Origin: Bacteroidales bacterium | GTDB lineage: Bacteria > Bacteroidota > Bacteroidia > Bacteroidales > ML635J-15 | Assembly: GCA_023228725.1 (NCBI GenBank) | Contig: JALOAQ010000033.1 | Location: 1-26,155, forward strand | Reading direction: 5' to 3' | DNA length: 26,155 bases | Part shown: positions 14,409 to 23,424 of the stretch, piece by piece | Layout of the letters: the number at the start of each line of letters is the position of its first letter | How positions within the stretch are numbered: position 1 is the stretch's first letter | Made by a program: the position numbers and the translations under genes | The notes under the pieces: model-generated | Seen by the model: the letters and a program-made list of their open reading frames with translations, nothing else | Told to the model about the DNA's origin: nothing | Databases searched by the model: none

Positions 14409-15674
14409 ATGAGTTATTTTTTCACATCCGAATCTGTTTCAGAGGGGCATCCAGACAAGGTTTCGGATCAAATTTCAGATGCCATTTTAGATGAGTTTCT
14501 TGCTTTCGACCCAAATTCAAAAGTTGCTTGCGAAACTCTTGTAACAACAGGATTAGTAGTGATTGCTGGTGAGGTAAAATCAGAGGTTTATATTGATGTG
14601 CAGGAAATTGCACGTAAAGTTATTAATGAAATTGGTTATACCAAGGGTGAGTATCGTTTTGATGGAAATTCTTGCGGTGTTATTTCTGCTATTCACGAGC
14701 AATCACCTGACATAAACCAAGGAGTAGAAAAAGGACAAGGATTGCATAAAGAAGAACAAGGAGCTGGCGACCAAGGAATGATGTTTGGATATGCTTGTAG
14801 AGATACTGAAGACTTTATGCCTTTACCTTTAGATTTATCTCATCGTATTTTATTAGTACTTGCCGAAATTCGTAAAGAAGGAAAACAAATGACTTATTTA
14901 CGCCCAGATTCAAAATCTCAAGTTACAATAGAATATTCTGCTGATAACAAGCCAAAAAGAGTTGATACTATTGTTGTTTCTACTCAGCACGATGATTTTG
15001 ACTCGGATGACAATAGAATGCTTAATAAAATTAAAGAAGACGTAAAAAATATTTTATTGCCAAGAGTAATTAAAAATTTAGATGCAAAAACCCAAGCTTT
15101 GTTTAAGGATGATTATATTTTACATGTAAATCCTACCGGAAAATTTGTAATTGGTGGACCTCATGGAGATACAGGATTAACAGGTAGAAAAATTATTGTT
15201 GACACTTATGGCGGTAAAGGTGCACATGGTGGCGGAGCTTTTAGTGGAAAAGACCCTTCAAAAGTTGACCGTTCAGCTGCTTATGCTGCACGACATATTG
15301 CAAAAAATCTTGTAGCTGCCGGACTTGCAGATGAAATTTTAATTCAACTTGCTTATGCTATTGGCGTTGCAGAACCTGTTGGTATATTTTGCAATACTTT
15401 TGGAACTGCTAAATTAAATATTACAGATAGCGAAATTTCTAAAAAAATTAAACAAATATTTAGTTTAAAACCTGCTGATATAGAAGATAAATTTAAGTTA
15501 AGAACTCCAATTTATAAAGAAACTGCTTCCTATGGACATTTTGGAAGAAAACCAATGAAAATTACAAAAGTCTTTGAATCTCCTTATCTAGGAACAAAAA
15601 CCATTGAAGTTGAACTTTTTAGTTGGGAAAAACTAGACTATATTGATATTATAAAAAAAGAATTTAATTTATAA
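14409..15674 (+). CDS. metK: S-adenosylmethionine synthetase
   Basis: It makes SAM from methionine and ATP, releasing phosphate and pyrophosphate, in the cytoplasm. The 421-residue protein shows the family signatures: SEGHPDKVSDQISDAILDE near the N-terminus (H14, D16, K17), GAGDQGMMFGYA, the HVNPTGKFVIGGPHGDTGLTG region and GGGAFSGKDPSKVDRSAAY. All catalytic blocks look intact. The length is slightly above the 380-400 of many bacterial enzymes, but similar Bacteroidota proteins carry the same extra C-terminal residues. It is a single-gene transcript: promoter and SAM-II riboswitch in front, terminator 10 bases after the stop. SAM also serves the cytosine methyltransferase 7 kb upstream, but no regulatory link is implied. 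Confidence 0.97.
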   Translation: MSYFFTSESVSEGHPDKVSDQISDAILDEFLAFDPNSKVACETLVTTGLVVIAGEVKSEVYIDVQEIARKVINEIGYTKGEYRFDGNSCGVISAIHEQSPDINQGVEKGQGLHKEEQGAGDQGMMFGYACRDTEDFMPLPLDLSHRILLVLAEIRKEGKQMTYLRPDSKSQVTIEYSADNKPKRVDTIVVSTQHDDFDSDDNRMLNKIKEDVKNILLPRVIKNLDAKTQALFKDDYILHVNPTGKFVIGGPHGDTGLTGRKIIVDTYGGKGAHGGGAFSGKDPSKVDRSAAYAARHIAKNLVAAGLADEILIQLAYAIGVAEPVGIFCNTFGTAKLNITDSEISKKIKQIFSLKPADIEDKFKLRTPIYKETASYGHFGRKPMKITKVFESPYLGTKTIEVELFSWEKLDYIDIIKKEFNL

Positions 15675-15684
15675 GAACACAGAC

Positions 15685-15727
15685 AAAGGCTTATTTATAA
15701 ATTTTAAAAAAAATAAGCCTTTTTTTT
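15685..15727 (+). terminator. Intrinsic terminator of metK
   Basis: AAAGGCTTATTT (15685-15696) pairs perfectly with AAATAAGCCTTT (15711-15722) around a 14-nt loop, and the T-run continues to 15727. A standard Rho-independent terminator. Confidence 0.9.
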
Positions 15728-15760
15728 ATTTTTCTTGATTATCTTCGTAAAAATATAAAA

Positions 15761-16915
15761 ATGGAAAAATATAAAAAATATATTGTCGGAATTATTGGAT
15801 TAAGCTTAGTAATTCTTTTTGTTTACTATTTTACTAATGTTGTTATTTGGATATTAGTTTCTGCTTTTATTGCTATGTTAGGAAATCCAATTGTGGAATT
15901 TATAAGAGCTATTCGCATAAAAAAACTTAGAACACCTCGCTGGTTAGCCTCTATGTTAACTATTATTTTTATGTATGGAATTGTTTATTTTGGGATAAAA
16001 CTTATTACTCCATTGGTAATGACTCAGGTTCAAGAGTTTCAAAACTTAGATATTGAAAGCATTTCAGAAGGTTTGGAAAAACCAATAAAAAGCATTGACG
16101 ACTACATACAAAAAACTCCAATTTTAAGTCAACCTGAATTTTCATCAGAAGATTATATTTTAGAAAAAATAACTGCAACACTAGGTTTAATTGATATTGG
16201 AAAATTAATTAATAATTTGGGAAGCACTATAATAAATCTTCTTTTATCAATTTTTGTAATTACTTTCACGAGCTTTTTCTTTTTAAAAGACAGAGATTTA
16301 TTTGATAGATTTATAATAATGCTTGTGCCTGAAAAATACGAAGAGAAAACACAAAACGCATTAAAAACCTTGAGAAAACTTATTTCTAGATATTTATTTG
16401 GTGTAATTTTAGAAATGTTGCTGATGAGTATTCTTATTAGCTCAGGTTTATTAATTCTTGGAGTAAATCTTAATTTAGCTATCACAATAGGAATTATTAT
16501 TGGAGTTTTAAATATAATACCATACATTGGTCCTTGGATTGGACTTTTTATTGGGTTAATCTTATTTATTACAGCAAATGTAAACCTTGATTTTAATGCC
16601 GAAATAGTACCTATGGTGCTAATGATTTCAGGGATTGTTTTAATTGCAAAATTAATTGACGACATAATTTTCCAACCAATTATTTATTCAAAAAGTGTTA
16701 AAGCCCATCCATTAGAAATATTTTTTGTAATTATTATAGCAGGAAATTTATACGGTATTATCGGCATGGCACTTGCAATACCAGGTTATACAGTATTAAG
16801 AGTTATTGCTCAAGTATTTTTTGATGAATATAAATTTATCCATCAATTAACTCAAGGAATAGATACACAAAATAAAAAATCTAAGTCAAAAACTGAAAAA
16901 AATGAAAATATATAA
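15761..16915 (+). CDS. AI-2E family (PerM/UPF0118) membrane transporter
   Basis: A 384-residue integral membrane protein. Hydrophobic segments are near 8-45 (two close helices), about 65-85, 150-175 and several from about 205 to 365. The family hallmarks are the central hydrophilic region (about 90-140), the FFFLKDRD stretch after the fourth segment, and IGVLNIIPYIGPWIGLFIG plus IDDIIFQPIIYSKSVKAHPLEIFFVIIIAG. Members of the family have been linked to autoinducer-2 export and to Na+/H+ antiport, so the substrate cannot be named. The lysine-rich tail (KKSKSKTEKN) is cytoplasmic by composition. Its last 14 bases overlap the aspartate kinase start, so the two are translated from one transcript. 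TATCTTCG at 15740-15747 is a possible imperfect -7 box. Confidence 0.88.
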   Translation: MEKYKKYIVGIIGLSLVILFVYYFTNVVIWILVSAFIAMLGNPIVEFIRAIRIKKLRTPRWLASMLTIIFMYGIVYFGIKLITPLVMTQVQEFQNLDIESISEGLEKPIKSIDDYIQKTPILSQPEFSSEDYILEKITATLGLIDIGKLINNLGSTIINLLLSIFVITFTSFFFLKDRDLFDRFIIMLVPEKYEEKTQNALKTLRKLISRYLFGVILEMLLMSILISSGLLILGVNLNLAITIGIIIGVLNIIPYIGPWIGLFIGLILFITANVNLDFNAEIVPMVLMISGIVLIAKLIDDIIFQPIIYSKSVKAHPLEIFFVIIIAGNLYGIIGMALAIPGYTVLRVIAQVFFDEYKFIHQLTQGIDTQNKKSKSKTEKNENI

Positions 16916-18158
16916 ATTTGGCGGAGCTTCAATTAAAGAGCCAAAATTATTGGATAATATTATTAATATTATAAATCCAAAAGAAAAAAACTTATGGATA
17001 GTTGTTTCGGCTATTGGAAAAACTACAAATTCTTTAGAAAACTTATTAAACTCATACATTAATAATCAAAATGATAAATTTTCAATTTTAGAAAGTATTA
17101 TAAATTTTCACAAAAATTATATTAAGGAAAGTTTTAAAAATAATTCAAAAAATACCCTGACTTTAATTCAAGTACTTTTTAATTCTTTAGAAAAGTTAAT
17201 TTCTCAAAAGCCCGAAAAAGATTATGATATTTTATATGATGAAATTGTTAGTTACGGAGAATTAATGAGTTCAATAATATTTAGCGAATATTTAAAAATA
17301 AAAGGACTGAACAACACTTTGATTGATGCAAGGGAAATAATAATTACAAATTCTAATCACCGAGATGCAAAACTTATTTGGCCTGAAGCTCAAAAAAGGA
17401 TAAATAAATTAAATAAAAATTCGGATAAAATATTCATTACCCAAGGTTTTATAGGAGCAAACCAAGATAATATAAGCACAAGTTTAGGTCGCGAAGGTTC
17501 TGACTATACGGCTTCTGCTTTAGCTTATTTACTAAATGCAGAAAGTGTTACAATATGGAAAGACGTACCGGGGATAATGAATGCAGACCCAAATTGTTTT
17601 GATTTTGCTGAAAAACTTGACGAACTATCATATTACGAAGCTATTGAACTTGCCTTTTATGGAGCCAAAGTTATACACCCAAAAACAATTAAACCTTTAG
17701 AAAATAAAAACATTCCACTTTATGTAAAATCTTTTATAAATCCACAAAATGAAGGAACTATAATTAAAAATCTTAATTATAAATTAGATTTAATTCCTGT
17801 TTTTATTTTAAAGCAAAATCAAATCTTAATATCAATTTCGCCCAAAGATTTCTCTTTTATTGTTGAAGAAAATATGAGTAAAATTTTTGGTTTATTCGCA
17901 AAATATAAAACTAAATTGAATATATCTCAAAACTCTGCACTTAGCTTTTCGGCTTCTATAGATGATAATAATAGGAATTTTGAAAAACTTATTGAAGAAC
18001 TGCAAGAGGAATTTTTCGTGAAATATAATTCAGGTTTAGAATTAATTACAATAAGATATTACACAGAAGAATCTATTAACAAAATGACTAAAAATAGAAA
18101 AATTTTAATTGAACAAAGAAGTAGAAAAACTGCAAGATTCTTGGTTAAAATGCGTTAA
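16902..18158 (+). CDS. Aspartate kinase (monofunctional)
   Basis: It phosphorylates aspartate, the first step towards lysine/diaminopimelate, threonine and methionine. The 418-residue protein opens with KIYKFGGASIKEP, the nucleotide-binding KFGG motif. It continues with the catalytic-domain segments DEIVSYGELMSS, FITQGFIGAN, SLGREGSDYTASALAYLL and IWKDVPGIMNADP, plus YYEAIELAFYGAKVIHPKTI. The last 130 residues form the regulatory region expected to hold ACT domains, but are strongly diverged, so which end product inhibits the enzyme cannot be predicted. No homoserine dehydrogenase is fused. The start overlaps the transporter gene by 14 bases. Diaminopimelate from this pathway would feed the peptidoglycan whose peptides Mpl recycles (general metabolic link, inferred). 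Confidence 0.92.
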   Translation: MKIYKFGGASIKEPKLLDNIINIINPKEKNLWIVVSAIGKTTNSLENLLNSYINNQNDKFSILESIINFHKNYIKESFKNNSKNTLTLIQVLFNSLEKLISQKPEKDYDILYDEIVSYGELMSSIIFSEYLKIKGLNNTLIDAREIIITNSNHRDAKLIWPEAQKRINKLNKNSDKIFITQGFIGANQDNISTSLGREGSDYTASALAYLLNAESVTIWKDVPGIMNADPNCFDFAEKLDELSYYEAIELAFYGAKVIHPKTIKPLENKNIPLYVKSFINPQNEGTIIKNLNYKLDLIPVFILKQNQILISISPKDFSFIVEENMSKIFGLFAKYKTKLNISQNSALSFSASIDDNNRNFEKLIEELQEEFFVKYNSGLELITIRYYTEESINKMTKNRKILIEQRSRKTARFLVKMR

Positions 18159-18191
18159 AACAACAGTTTTTTATTTTTAATATTTGAATAA

Positions 18192-18767
18192 ATGAATATA
18201 ATTTCAATTTTATTAATATCAATTGGACTCTCAATGGACAGTCTTGCAGTTTCTATTGCAACAGCTTGCTCATATAAAAACAAAACACATTTTATTAATT
18301 TAAGATTTTCTTTTACCTTAGCTTTTATTCAAGCCGTTTGCATTATTGCAGGTTGGGCAACAGGTTCAGAGCTAAGCAAAAAATTTCAACAATACGACCA
18401 TTGGATTGTTTTTATTTTATTGGCAATTATTGGTGGTAAAATGTTGTATGATGGAATAATAAAAACTGAAGAAAAAGGCAATGCAGAAATAAATATGGAT
18501 AACTTTTTTGTTGTAACAGGTCTTGGTATAGCAACAAGCATTGACGCAGCTATAGTTGGCGTAAGTTTACCATTTGTAGGAATTAATATTTGGCAAACTG
18601 CACTTATAATTTTCATCATAACATTTAGCCTTTCATATTTAGGGCTAGTTAGTGGTGATATTTTAAGGAAAAAACTTAGAAAATTGCCAATAGAAATAAT
18701 TGGTGGATTTTTTTTAATAGGAATTGGAGTGAAAGTACTAATAGAACATCTAGTAAATGGGTGTTAA
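18192..18767 (+). CDS. mntP: Manganese efflux pump MntP
   Basis: The 191-residue protein has about six transmembrane segments in two similar halves. The conserved acidic residues fall in the paired motifs GLSMDSLAVSIA (D16) and GIATSIDAAIVGVSLP (D118), both typical of MntP, which exports Mn2+ from the cytoplasm. The usual length is about 185-190. It follows the aspartate kinase after 33 bases and precedes the serine dehydratase by 16, so it is probably part of the same transcript. The known Mn-sensing yybP-ykoY riboswitch would not fit in the short space before it, and none is visible. Confidence 0.93.
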   Translation: MNIISILLISIGLSMDSLAVSIATACSYKNKTHFINLRFSFTLAFIQAVCIIAGWATGSELSKKFQQYDHWIVFILLAIIGGKMLYDGIIKTEEKGNAEINMDNFFVVTGLGIATSIDAAIVGVSLPFVGINIWQTALIIFIITFSLSYLGLVSGDILRKKLRKLPIEIIGGFFLIGIGVKVLIEHLVNGC

Positions 18768-18783
18768 TTAAAAAAATAAAATT

Positions 18784-20973
18784 ATGGAAGAGAATAAAGC
18801 AAAAAATAAAAGTCAAAAATATTTAAACTTTTTAAAATCTTGTTTACCTCCTATTTATTTTGAAATAATGGATAAAGAAGATTATGTAACTCATTATAAA
18901 CTAATAAAAAGAACTATAGCTCCTGAAGGTAAAGACAAGTTTTTTCATATGAGAGGGGATATTGAGGAATTTTATTCACATAGTTTTAGTTACGACAAAT
19001 TAAAATCTACTTTATTAAAAGAGTCTGCTGAAGTTAGTGGAAATGTAGCTATTTATAGAATTTTCCCAAATGAAAAAGAAGATTTTATTTTATCATCTAC
19101 TTATAAAAGTATTATTTTTTCGCCGAGGTTTAAAGAATTTGTAATTCCTTCAAGAGAAACAATTAAACAAACTTTTTTTGATGAAAAAGAAAAACTAATA
19201 AAAGACATTGAAGTTAGCTTAGAAACTAAAACAAAACAAGTTATAGTTCAATGTATGAATATTTCTTTTAATACTTTATTGTCAAATCTTTTTGAGACAT
19301 TAGAAAAACAAGAAATAAAATATAATTTTATCTCTATAATTCAGATTACAAAGCCTTTAAATAAAAACAACAAATATTATAAAATAGAAATTCACCTTGA
19401 AAAAAGGCTTTTAAAGGCAGATTTTATTTCTTTAAAAGAAGATTTCGAAAGATATATTCAAACTTCAATTCAAGCATTAAGCATTTTTGATATGATTGGA
19501 CCTTCAATGGTTGGACCATCAAGTTCACACACTGCCGGGGCAAATAGAATTGGACAAATAAGTAGAAATATAATATTAGCAATTATTGAAAGAGGCGAAA
19601 AAATTAAAGATATTGAACTTAAACTTTATTCTTCGTTTAGAGATACCGGAATTGGACATAAAACACCGTCTGCATTAGGTGGGGGATTATATGGTTTTGC
19701 GACTGATCATCCTGAAATGATACAACATGGTGAACCAGAATTTTTAAAAGAAAAAGGCATAAAGTTTGGCTCACAAACAGCAAAATTCAAAGGTTTTATT
19801 AAGGCAAGTCCTTCAGAAGATTTAAAATTTCTTTCCCAAAGAAATAATAATATTGCAGAAATTATTTTTTCAACAGACAAACAAAACTATTCTATCACAG
19901 GTTTTTCTATAGGTGCAGGAAATGTAGAAATAAGGTTTTTTAACGGACATGAGCTTAATACCCCAATTGACGGAAAAACTGATTTAAGATTAAAAGCTAA
20001 CGAAATAATAAATTCTAAAGACAGTAAGTACCCAATTATTAAAAAAATTTACAGTCAACAAAGCGAAAGCGAAAAGCCAAGACTTGATTTTAATACTTTT
20101 GAAGAACTAGAGGAATATTTAGAAAAAACAGGAAAAAGTATTATTGATGTAATTTGTGAAACTGAATTTGCTTTACAAGGCTCTCAAAAAGAAGATGTTT
20201 ATTCCAAAATGCAGGAATATTGGGAAATTATGAAAGATTCGGTTTACACAGGAATTTCAACATCAGAACAATCTTTATTAAAACTTAGTGGTGGCGATTC
20301 TAAAAAAATAGTTTCTTTTTTACCCCAATCAAACTTATTTAATAATGTTTACGGCAAGGCCGCCGCTTATGCTACGGCAGTAAATGAGATTAATGCAAAA
20401 AGTGGTGTAATTATAGCCTGTCCAACTGCCGGAAGTTGTGGAATTTTACCCGGCGTTTTAACAGCATGGATGGAAGATAATCCTAATTCGGAAAGGAAAA
20501 TATTAGAATCCTTAATGGTAGCCGGTTTTTTTGGCATGATACTATTTACAGATGTTTCTACAGCAGGAGCTGATTATGGTTGTCAAGCCGAAATTGGTGC
20601 TGCTGCGGCAATGGCGGCTTCGGCAATAGCATATTTAGAGAATGGAAGCCATGCTCAAATGATTCAGGCTTTTACTATTGCAATAAAAAACTCTTTAGGA
20701 TTAATTTGCGATCCGGTTGCAGGTTTAGTTGAAGTGCCTTGCGTAAAAAGAAACGGAATTTATTCATCATTAGCACTTTCTGCAGCACTAATGGCTTTAA
20801 GTGGAGTTCAATCTTTTATCTCACCTGACGAAGTTATGCTAACAATGAGAGAAGTGGGAGAAAGACTACATATAGACTATAAAGAAACAGGAAGAGGTGG
20901 CTTAGCAAGAACAAGAGATGGAAAAGAAGTAGAAAAAAGATTTGCTCAAGAAGTAAAAAAATTCTTCGATTAA
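18784..20973 (+). CDS. sdaA: Iron-sulfur L-serine dehydratase with a 230-residue N-terminal extension
   Basis: It deaminates L-serine to pyruvate and ammonia using an oxygen-sensitive [4Fe-4S] cluster. The catalytic part begins near residue 231 with SIFDMIGPSMVGPSSSHTAG (beta region) and continues into the alpha region CPTAGSCGILPG. The likely cluster ligands are C600 (DYGCQAE), C642 (ICDPVAG) and C653 (VPCVKRNG); their spacing of 42 and 11 residues matches the ligand cysteines I recall from the Legionella enzyme. Normal single-chain enzymes have about 400-460 residues; this one has 729. The first 230 residues are not a recognisable serine dehydratase part. They include FHMRGDIEEFYSH and, at about 150-225, an alternating strand-helix pattern that could be an ACT-like sensor (weak inference). 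Reading is continuous, so it is a genuine fusion. Confidence 0.9.
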   Translation: MEENKAKNKSQKYLNFLKSCLPPIYFEIMDKEDYVTHYKLIKRTIAPEGKDKFFHMRGDIEEFYSHSFSYDKLKSTLLKESAEVSGNVAIYRIFPNEKEDFILSSTYKSIIFSPRFKEFVIPSRETIKQTFFDEKEKLIKDIEVSLETKTKQVIVQCMNISFNTLLSNLFETLEKQEIKYNFISIIQITKPLNKNNKYYKIEIHLEKRLLKADFISLKEDFERYIQTSIQALSIFDMIGPSMVGPSSSHTAGANRIGQISRNIILAIIERGEKIKDIELKLYSSFRDTGIGHKTPSALGGGLYGFATDHPEMIQHGEPEFLKEKGIKFGSQTAKFKGFIKASPSEDLKFLSQRNNNIAEIIFSTDKQNYSITGFSIGAGNVEIRFFNGHELNTPIDGKTDLRLKANEIINSKDSKYPIIKKIYSQQSESEKPRLDFNTFEELEEYLEKTGKSIIDVICETEFALQGSQKEDVYSKMQEYWEIMKDSVYTGISTSEQSLLKLSGGDSKKIVSFLPQSNLFNNVYGKAAAYATAVNEINAKSGVIIACPTAGSCGILPGVLTAWMEDNPNSERKILESLMVAGFFGMILFTDVSTAGADYGCQAEIGAAAAMAASAIAYLENGSHAQMIQAFTIAIKNSLGLICDPVAGLVEVPCVKRNGIYSSLALSAALMALSGVQSFISPDEVMLTMREVGERLHIDYKETGRGGLARTRDGKEVEKRFAQEVKKFFD

Positions 20974-21065
20974 AAACTAATGATTGCTTAAGAACTTATT
21001 GTTTTTACAACATAAGCTAAGCATATGGAAATTTTGCATTAAGATTATTCTTCATAAGCTTATCA
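20971..21065 (-). pseudogene. Decayed 3' fragment of a SPOR-domain gene
   Basis: From the sdaA stop codon onward the sequence repeats the 3' end of the SPOR gene at 22962-23402. The 17-nt ttaaaaactaatgattg (20970-20986, like 22955-22971) is identical, then come a few changes and one indel, then identity again over attgtttttacaacataagc; weaker similarity continues to about 21050-21065. On the minus strand it reads KNNLNAKFPYA, then after a frameshift AYVVKTI, against the intact NKVNTKYPNAYVVKTI. Stops and frameshifts rule out a working gene. The rest of the 190-base gap before the next gene shows nothing recognisable. The short arms CTTAT/ATAAG and GCTTA/TAAGC in this copy could make a weak hairpin after sdaA. 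Confidence 0.55.
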
Positions 21066-21163
21066 GTTCATTAATAAAATAAATGAAATTTAAATCTGAT
21101 GCTATTGATATTTTTTGTATAATTGTAAAAACCAACATTATTAAACCTTAAAAGCTATAAATT

Positions 21164-22942
21164 ATGAAAATTAACATATTAACACTACTAATTATTTTTA
21201 GTTTTATAAATATTGGGGTATTTGCTCAGTTTGGTGGTGGTTCAGGAACAGAGCAAGACCCTTATCGTCTTTATACAAGCGCTGATATTTATGAATTGGC
21301 TGATAGTTTAGACTTATCAAATACTTTTACAGGTAGGTATTTTAGATTAATGAATAATATAGAAGAGCCTATAAATAGACTAGGTGTTCAATTTTTTGAT
21401 GGTAGTTTCAATGGTGGAGGACACAGTATTAATATAGACTTAGAGGGGCCAATTCATTGCGTATTTAGCGGTATAGGTATAAATGGCATTTTAGATTCTT
21501 TAAAAATTATAGGAAATACAGACTATTTTTTGTCATTAGTTTGTGGCAATTCTGGAATAATACGTAACTGTACTTGTGATATTACCGTTATGAATCCTTA
21601 TCTTACTAGTTGTTTATATCCAATATGTAATATTAATGCTGAAACAGGCTTAGTTGAATCTTGTGTAAATCTTACCAATTTTATTAATGAAGATATTGAG
21701 CAAGAAGAGTTGGCCCTTATCTGTGGAGCAGGAATTTGCTATATGAATTATGGGACTATTAGAAAATGTATAAATAAAGGAAATACTCGCATTAGACATG
21801 GAGATTTTGCTGGTTTAGTTCGTGAAAATTGGGGACTTGTTGAATCATGTATTAATGTGGGAAATATAATTGTTACAGATTCAACCATATACCCTTACCA
21901 ATTTTCTGGTGGTATTGTTGGTTCGGCGTTCCCATATTCAATAGTTAGAAATTGTATAAATACTGGAAATATGGTTATTTTTTCAACAACTGTTAGTGGA
22001 GGGATTGTTGGAGACATGTTTTATAATGCACACTATTCTTTTGTTGAAAATTGTTTGAATCTAGGAGAAATATACGGATATGTAGATGAATCTTATGAAG
22101 CAAGTGGAGGCGGAATAGTTGGTTTGTATAGTAGTGGCTTGCTCGTAGATTCTATAGAATATGGTGTATGTAATAATGTAAAAAACTGCTTAAATATTAG
22201 TAATAACGGGGGTGGCAATATAATTGCAGATACCAGCATAATATCAGCTCTATGTCTGTCAAATAACTACTACGACAAACAAATGGGAATTAATAAAGGT
22301 CTTATAAGCGAAGACCACATTGGCATTGCCGAAGGAAAACTTACGACACAATTAATTGGTACAAGTCCCGAATTACAGGCAATGCTAGGTGATGGTTGGT
22401 CGTATGCTGAGGGTCGTTATCCCATTCCCTTAGGTTTGGAAAACGACAGCATGGCTTTATTAGCGGCTACACCAATTTACTTGCCTTACGAAGACCAAGA
22501 TAATTACAATACAGTGGATAGTGTAACTTGTCATTTTACTCTTGGTACAGAAAATAATGTGGAATGGACTAGTAACCCTTCACAAATTGAACTAATACAA
22601 AGCGAAAATGAACTTAAAGGAGTTTTGCAAACCACGGGTTTTGCAAATTTATCCGCATATTTAGATGGATTTACAAAAAATATTTTGCTAAATATAAAAT
22701 CTATTTGCCAACCCGATTACAAAAAAGAAGAAATCCAAAAAACTCAAATAACAGCTTATCCAAACCCAACAAAAGATATTCTTTATTTTAACCAAGCATC
22801 AGCTTATGAAATTTATGATTTGCAAGGCAAACTAGTTATGAAAAGCAATAAACCACAAAATTTTGTAAATACTGCCGAGCTAAAACCAGGAATGTATATA
22901 ATAAAAATTGGGGAAGAAGTGATAAAGTTTGAAGTGGAGTAA
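21164..22942 (+). CDS. Secreted GLUG-repeat protein with T9SS C-terminal sorting domain
   Basis: The 592-residue protein starts with a signal peptide (about 1-21, ending GVFAQ). The mature N-terminus FGGGSGTEQDPYRLYTSADIYELA is the segment that commonly introduces GLUG-type beta-helical repeats in secreted proteins. Irregular repeats follow from about 60 to 400, built on SGGIVG and NCxNxGN (for example FSGGIVGSA, VRNCINTGNM, VSGGIVGDM, VENCLNLGEI). A short domain follows, then the last 66 residues (527-592). These hold YPNPTKDILYFN, YEIYDLQGKLV and ELKPGMYIIKI, a standard type A Por sorting signal. The protein should cross the outer membrane by the type IX system and stay on the surface or be released; its binding partner is unknown. 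The gene stands alone between two direct repeats, ending 19 bases from the convergent SPOR gene. Confidence 0.88.
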   Translation: MKINILTLLIIFSFINIGVFAQFGGGSGTEQDPYRLYTSADIYELADSLDLSNTFTGRYFRLMNNIEEPINRLGVQFFDGSFNGGGHSINIDLEGPIHCVFSGIGINGILDSLKIIGNTDYFLSLVCGNSGIIRNCTCDITVMNPYLTSCLYPICNINAETGLVESCVNLTNFINEDIEQEELALICGAGICYMNYGTIRKCINKGNTRIRHGDFAGLVRENWGLVESCINVGNIIVTDSTIYPYQFSGGIVGSAFPYSIVRNCINTGNMVIFSTTVSGGIVGDMFYNAHYSFVENCLNLGEIYGYVDESYEASGGGIVGLYSSGLLVDSIEYGVCNNVKNCLNISNNGGGNIIADTSIISALCLSNNYYDKQMGINKGLISEDHIGIAEGKLTTQLIGTSPELQAMLGDGWSYAEGRYPIPLGLENDSMALLAATPIYLPYEDQDNYNTVDSVTCHFTLGTENNVEWTSNPSQIELIQSENELKGVLQTTGFANLSAYLDGFTKNILLNIKSICQPDYKKEEIQKTQITAYPNPTKDILYFNQASAYEIYDLQGKLVMKSNKPQNFVNTAELKPGMYIIKIGEEVIKFEVE

Positions 22943-22954
22943 AAAATTCTAAAA

Positions 22955-23030
22955 TTAAAAACTAATGATTGGGGTAAGAAATTATTGTTTTTACAACATA
23001 AGCGTTAGGATATTTTGTATTTACTTTATT
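22955..23030. repeat. Direct repeat partner covering the SPOR gene 3' end
   Basis: This is the intact copy of the repeat whose decayed version lies at 20970-21050. It starts in the 3' untranslated region of the T9SS gene and runs into the last codons of the SPOR gene. Both copies have the same orientation and are about 1985 bases apart, with the T9SS cargo gene between them. Confidence 0.75.
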
Positions 23031-23402
23031 CAAAAGTTTTACAGCATCAAAGCGCTTTGTAAAATCACCAGCTAAAACTTCAAAATTAGGTTCTATAAAA
23101 CTTAAATAAGCTTTTTCTCCATCTTGATTAAACCCAGCTTTTACAGCGTTTGCTTGAGAACGAGCATTAGAGTGATTTTCTGCATAAATTTTTACTCTAT
23201 AACCATAAAAACCTTTGCGTTTTTTATTTAAACCAACAGAGGTTTCCATAAAATTAGTTAATTCCGAAGCTTGTTTTATCTTAATTTTACCATTATACGC
23301 AGTAGAATTAAAATATGAAATACCAACAGGTGTTATATTTTGAGAATTTGCAAAAACTATAATCAATAAAAACAATACTATTGTTAATAAAAACTTATTC
23401 AT
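22962..23402 (-). CDS. Small secreted SPOR-domain protein
   Basis: I place the start at 23402 (MNKFLLTIVLFLLIIVFANSQ), giving 146 residues with a signal peptide of about 20. A longer reading from 23489 would overlap the preceding gene by 65 bases and hide the signal sequence behind 29 basic residues. The C-terminal half (about 65-140) has the SPOR pattern: YGYRVKIYAENHSNARSQANAVKAGF, then FEVLAGDFTKRFDAVKLLNKV and YPNAYVVK. SPOR domains bind peptidoglycan stripped of stem peptides, so the protein probably acts in the periplasm at the cell wall. It is the last gene of the gmhA-mpl operon, fitting the wall-recycling context, and its 3' end is duplicated beyond the T9SS gene. Confidence 0.8.
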   Translation of the reverse strand: MNKFLLTIVLFLLIIVFANSQNITPVGISYFNSTAYNGKIKIKQASELTNFMETSVGLNKKRKGFYGYRVKIYAENHSNARSQANAVKAGFNQDGEKAYLSFIEPNFEVLAGDFTKRFDAVKLLNKVNTKYPNAYVVKTIISYPNH

Positions 23403-23424
23403 AATTAATTTTTTCGTAAATATA

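Noticed and set aside
16153..16665. 170-residue open frame on the minus strand inside the AI-2E transporter gene
   Set aside because: It is a shadow of the transporter codons; composition is that of an antisense frame of a hydrophobic protein, with no family motif.
18159..18191. Manganese riboswitch (yybP-ykoY) before mntP
   Set aside because: The gap is only 33 bases and A/T-rich, too short for the aptamer.
20358..20620. GCSGC and GGCC sites as evidence about the R-M specificity
   Set aside because: Both kinds of site occur in the window, but a 26-kb AT-rich segment is too small to judge avoidance, so nothing can be concluded.
21640..22110. Repeats inside the T9SS protein gene as a DNA repeat or CRISPR-like array
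   Set aside because: The periodicity is at protein level (GLUG-type units) with diverged DNA and no spacer structure.
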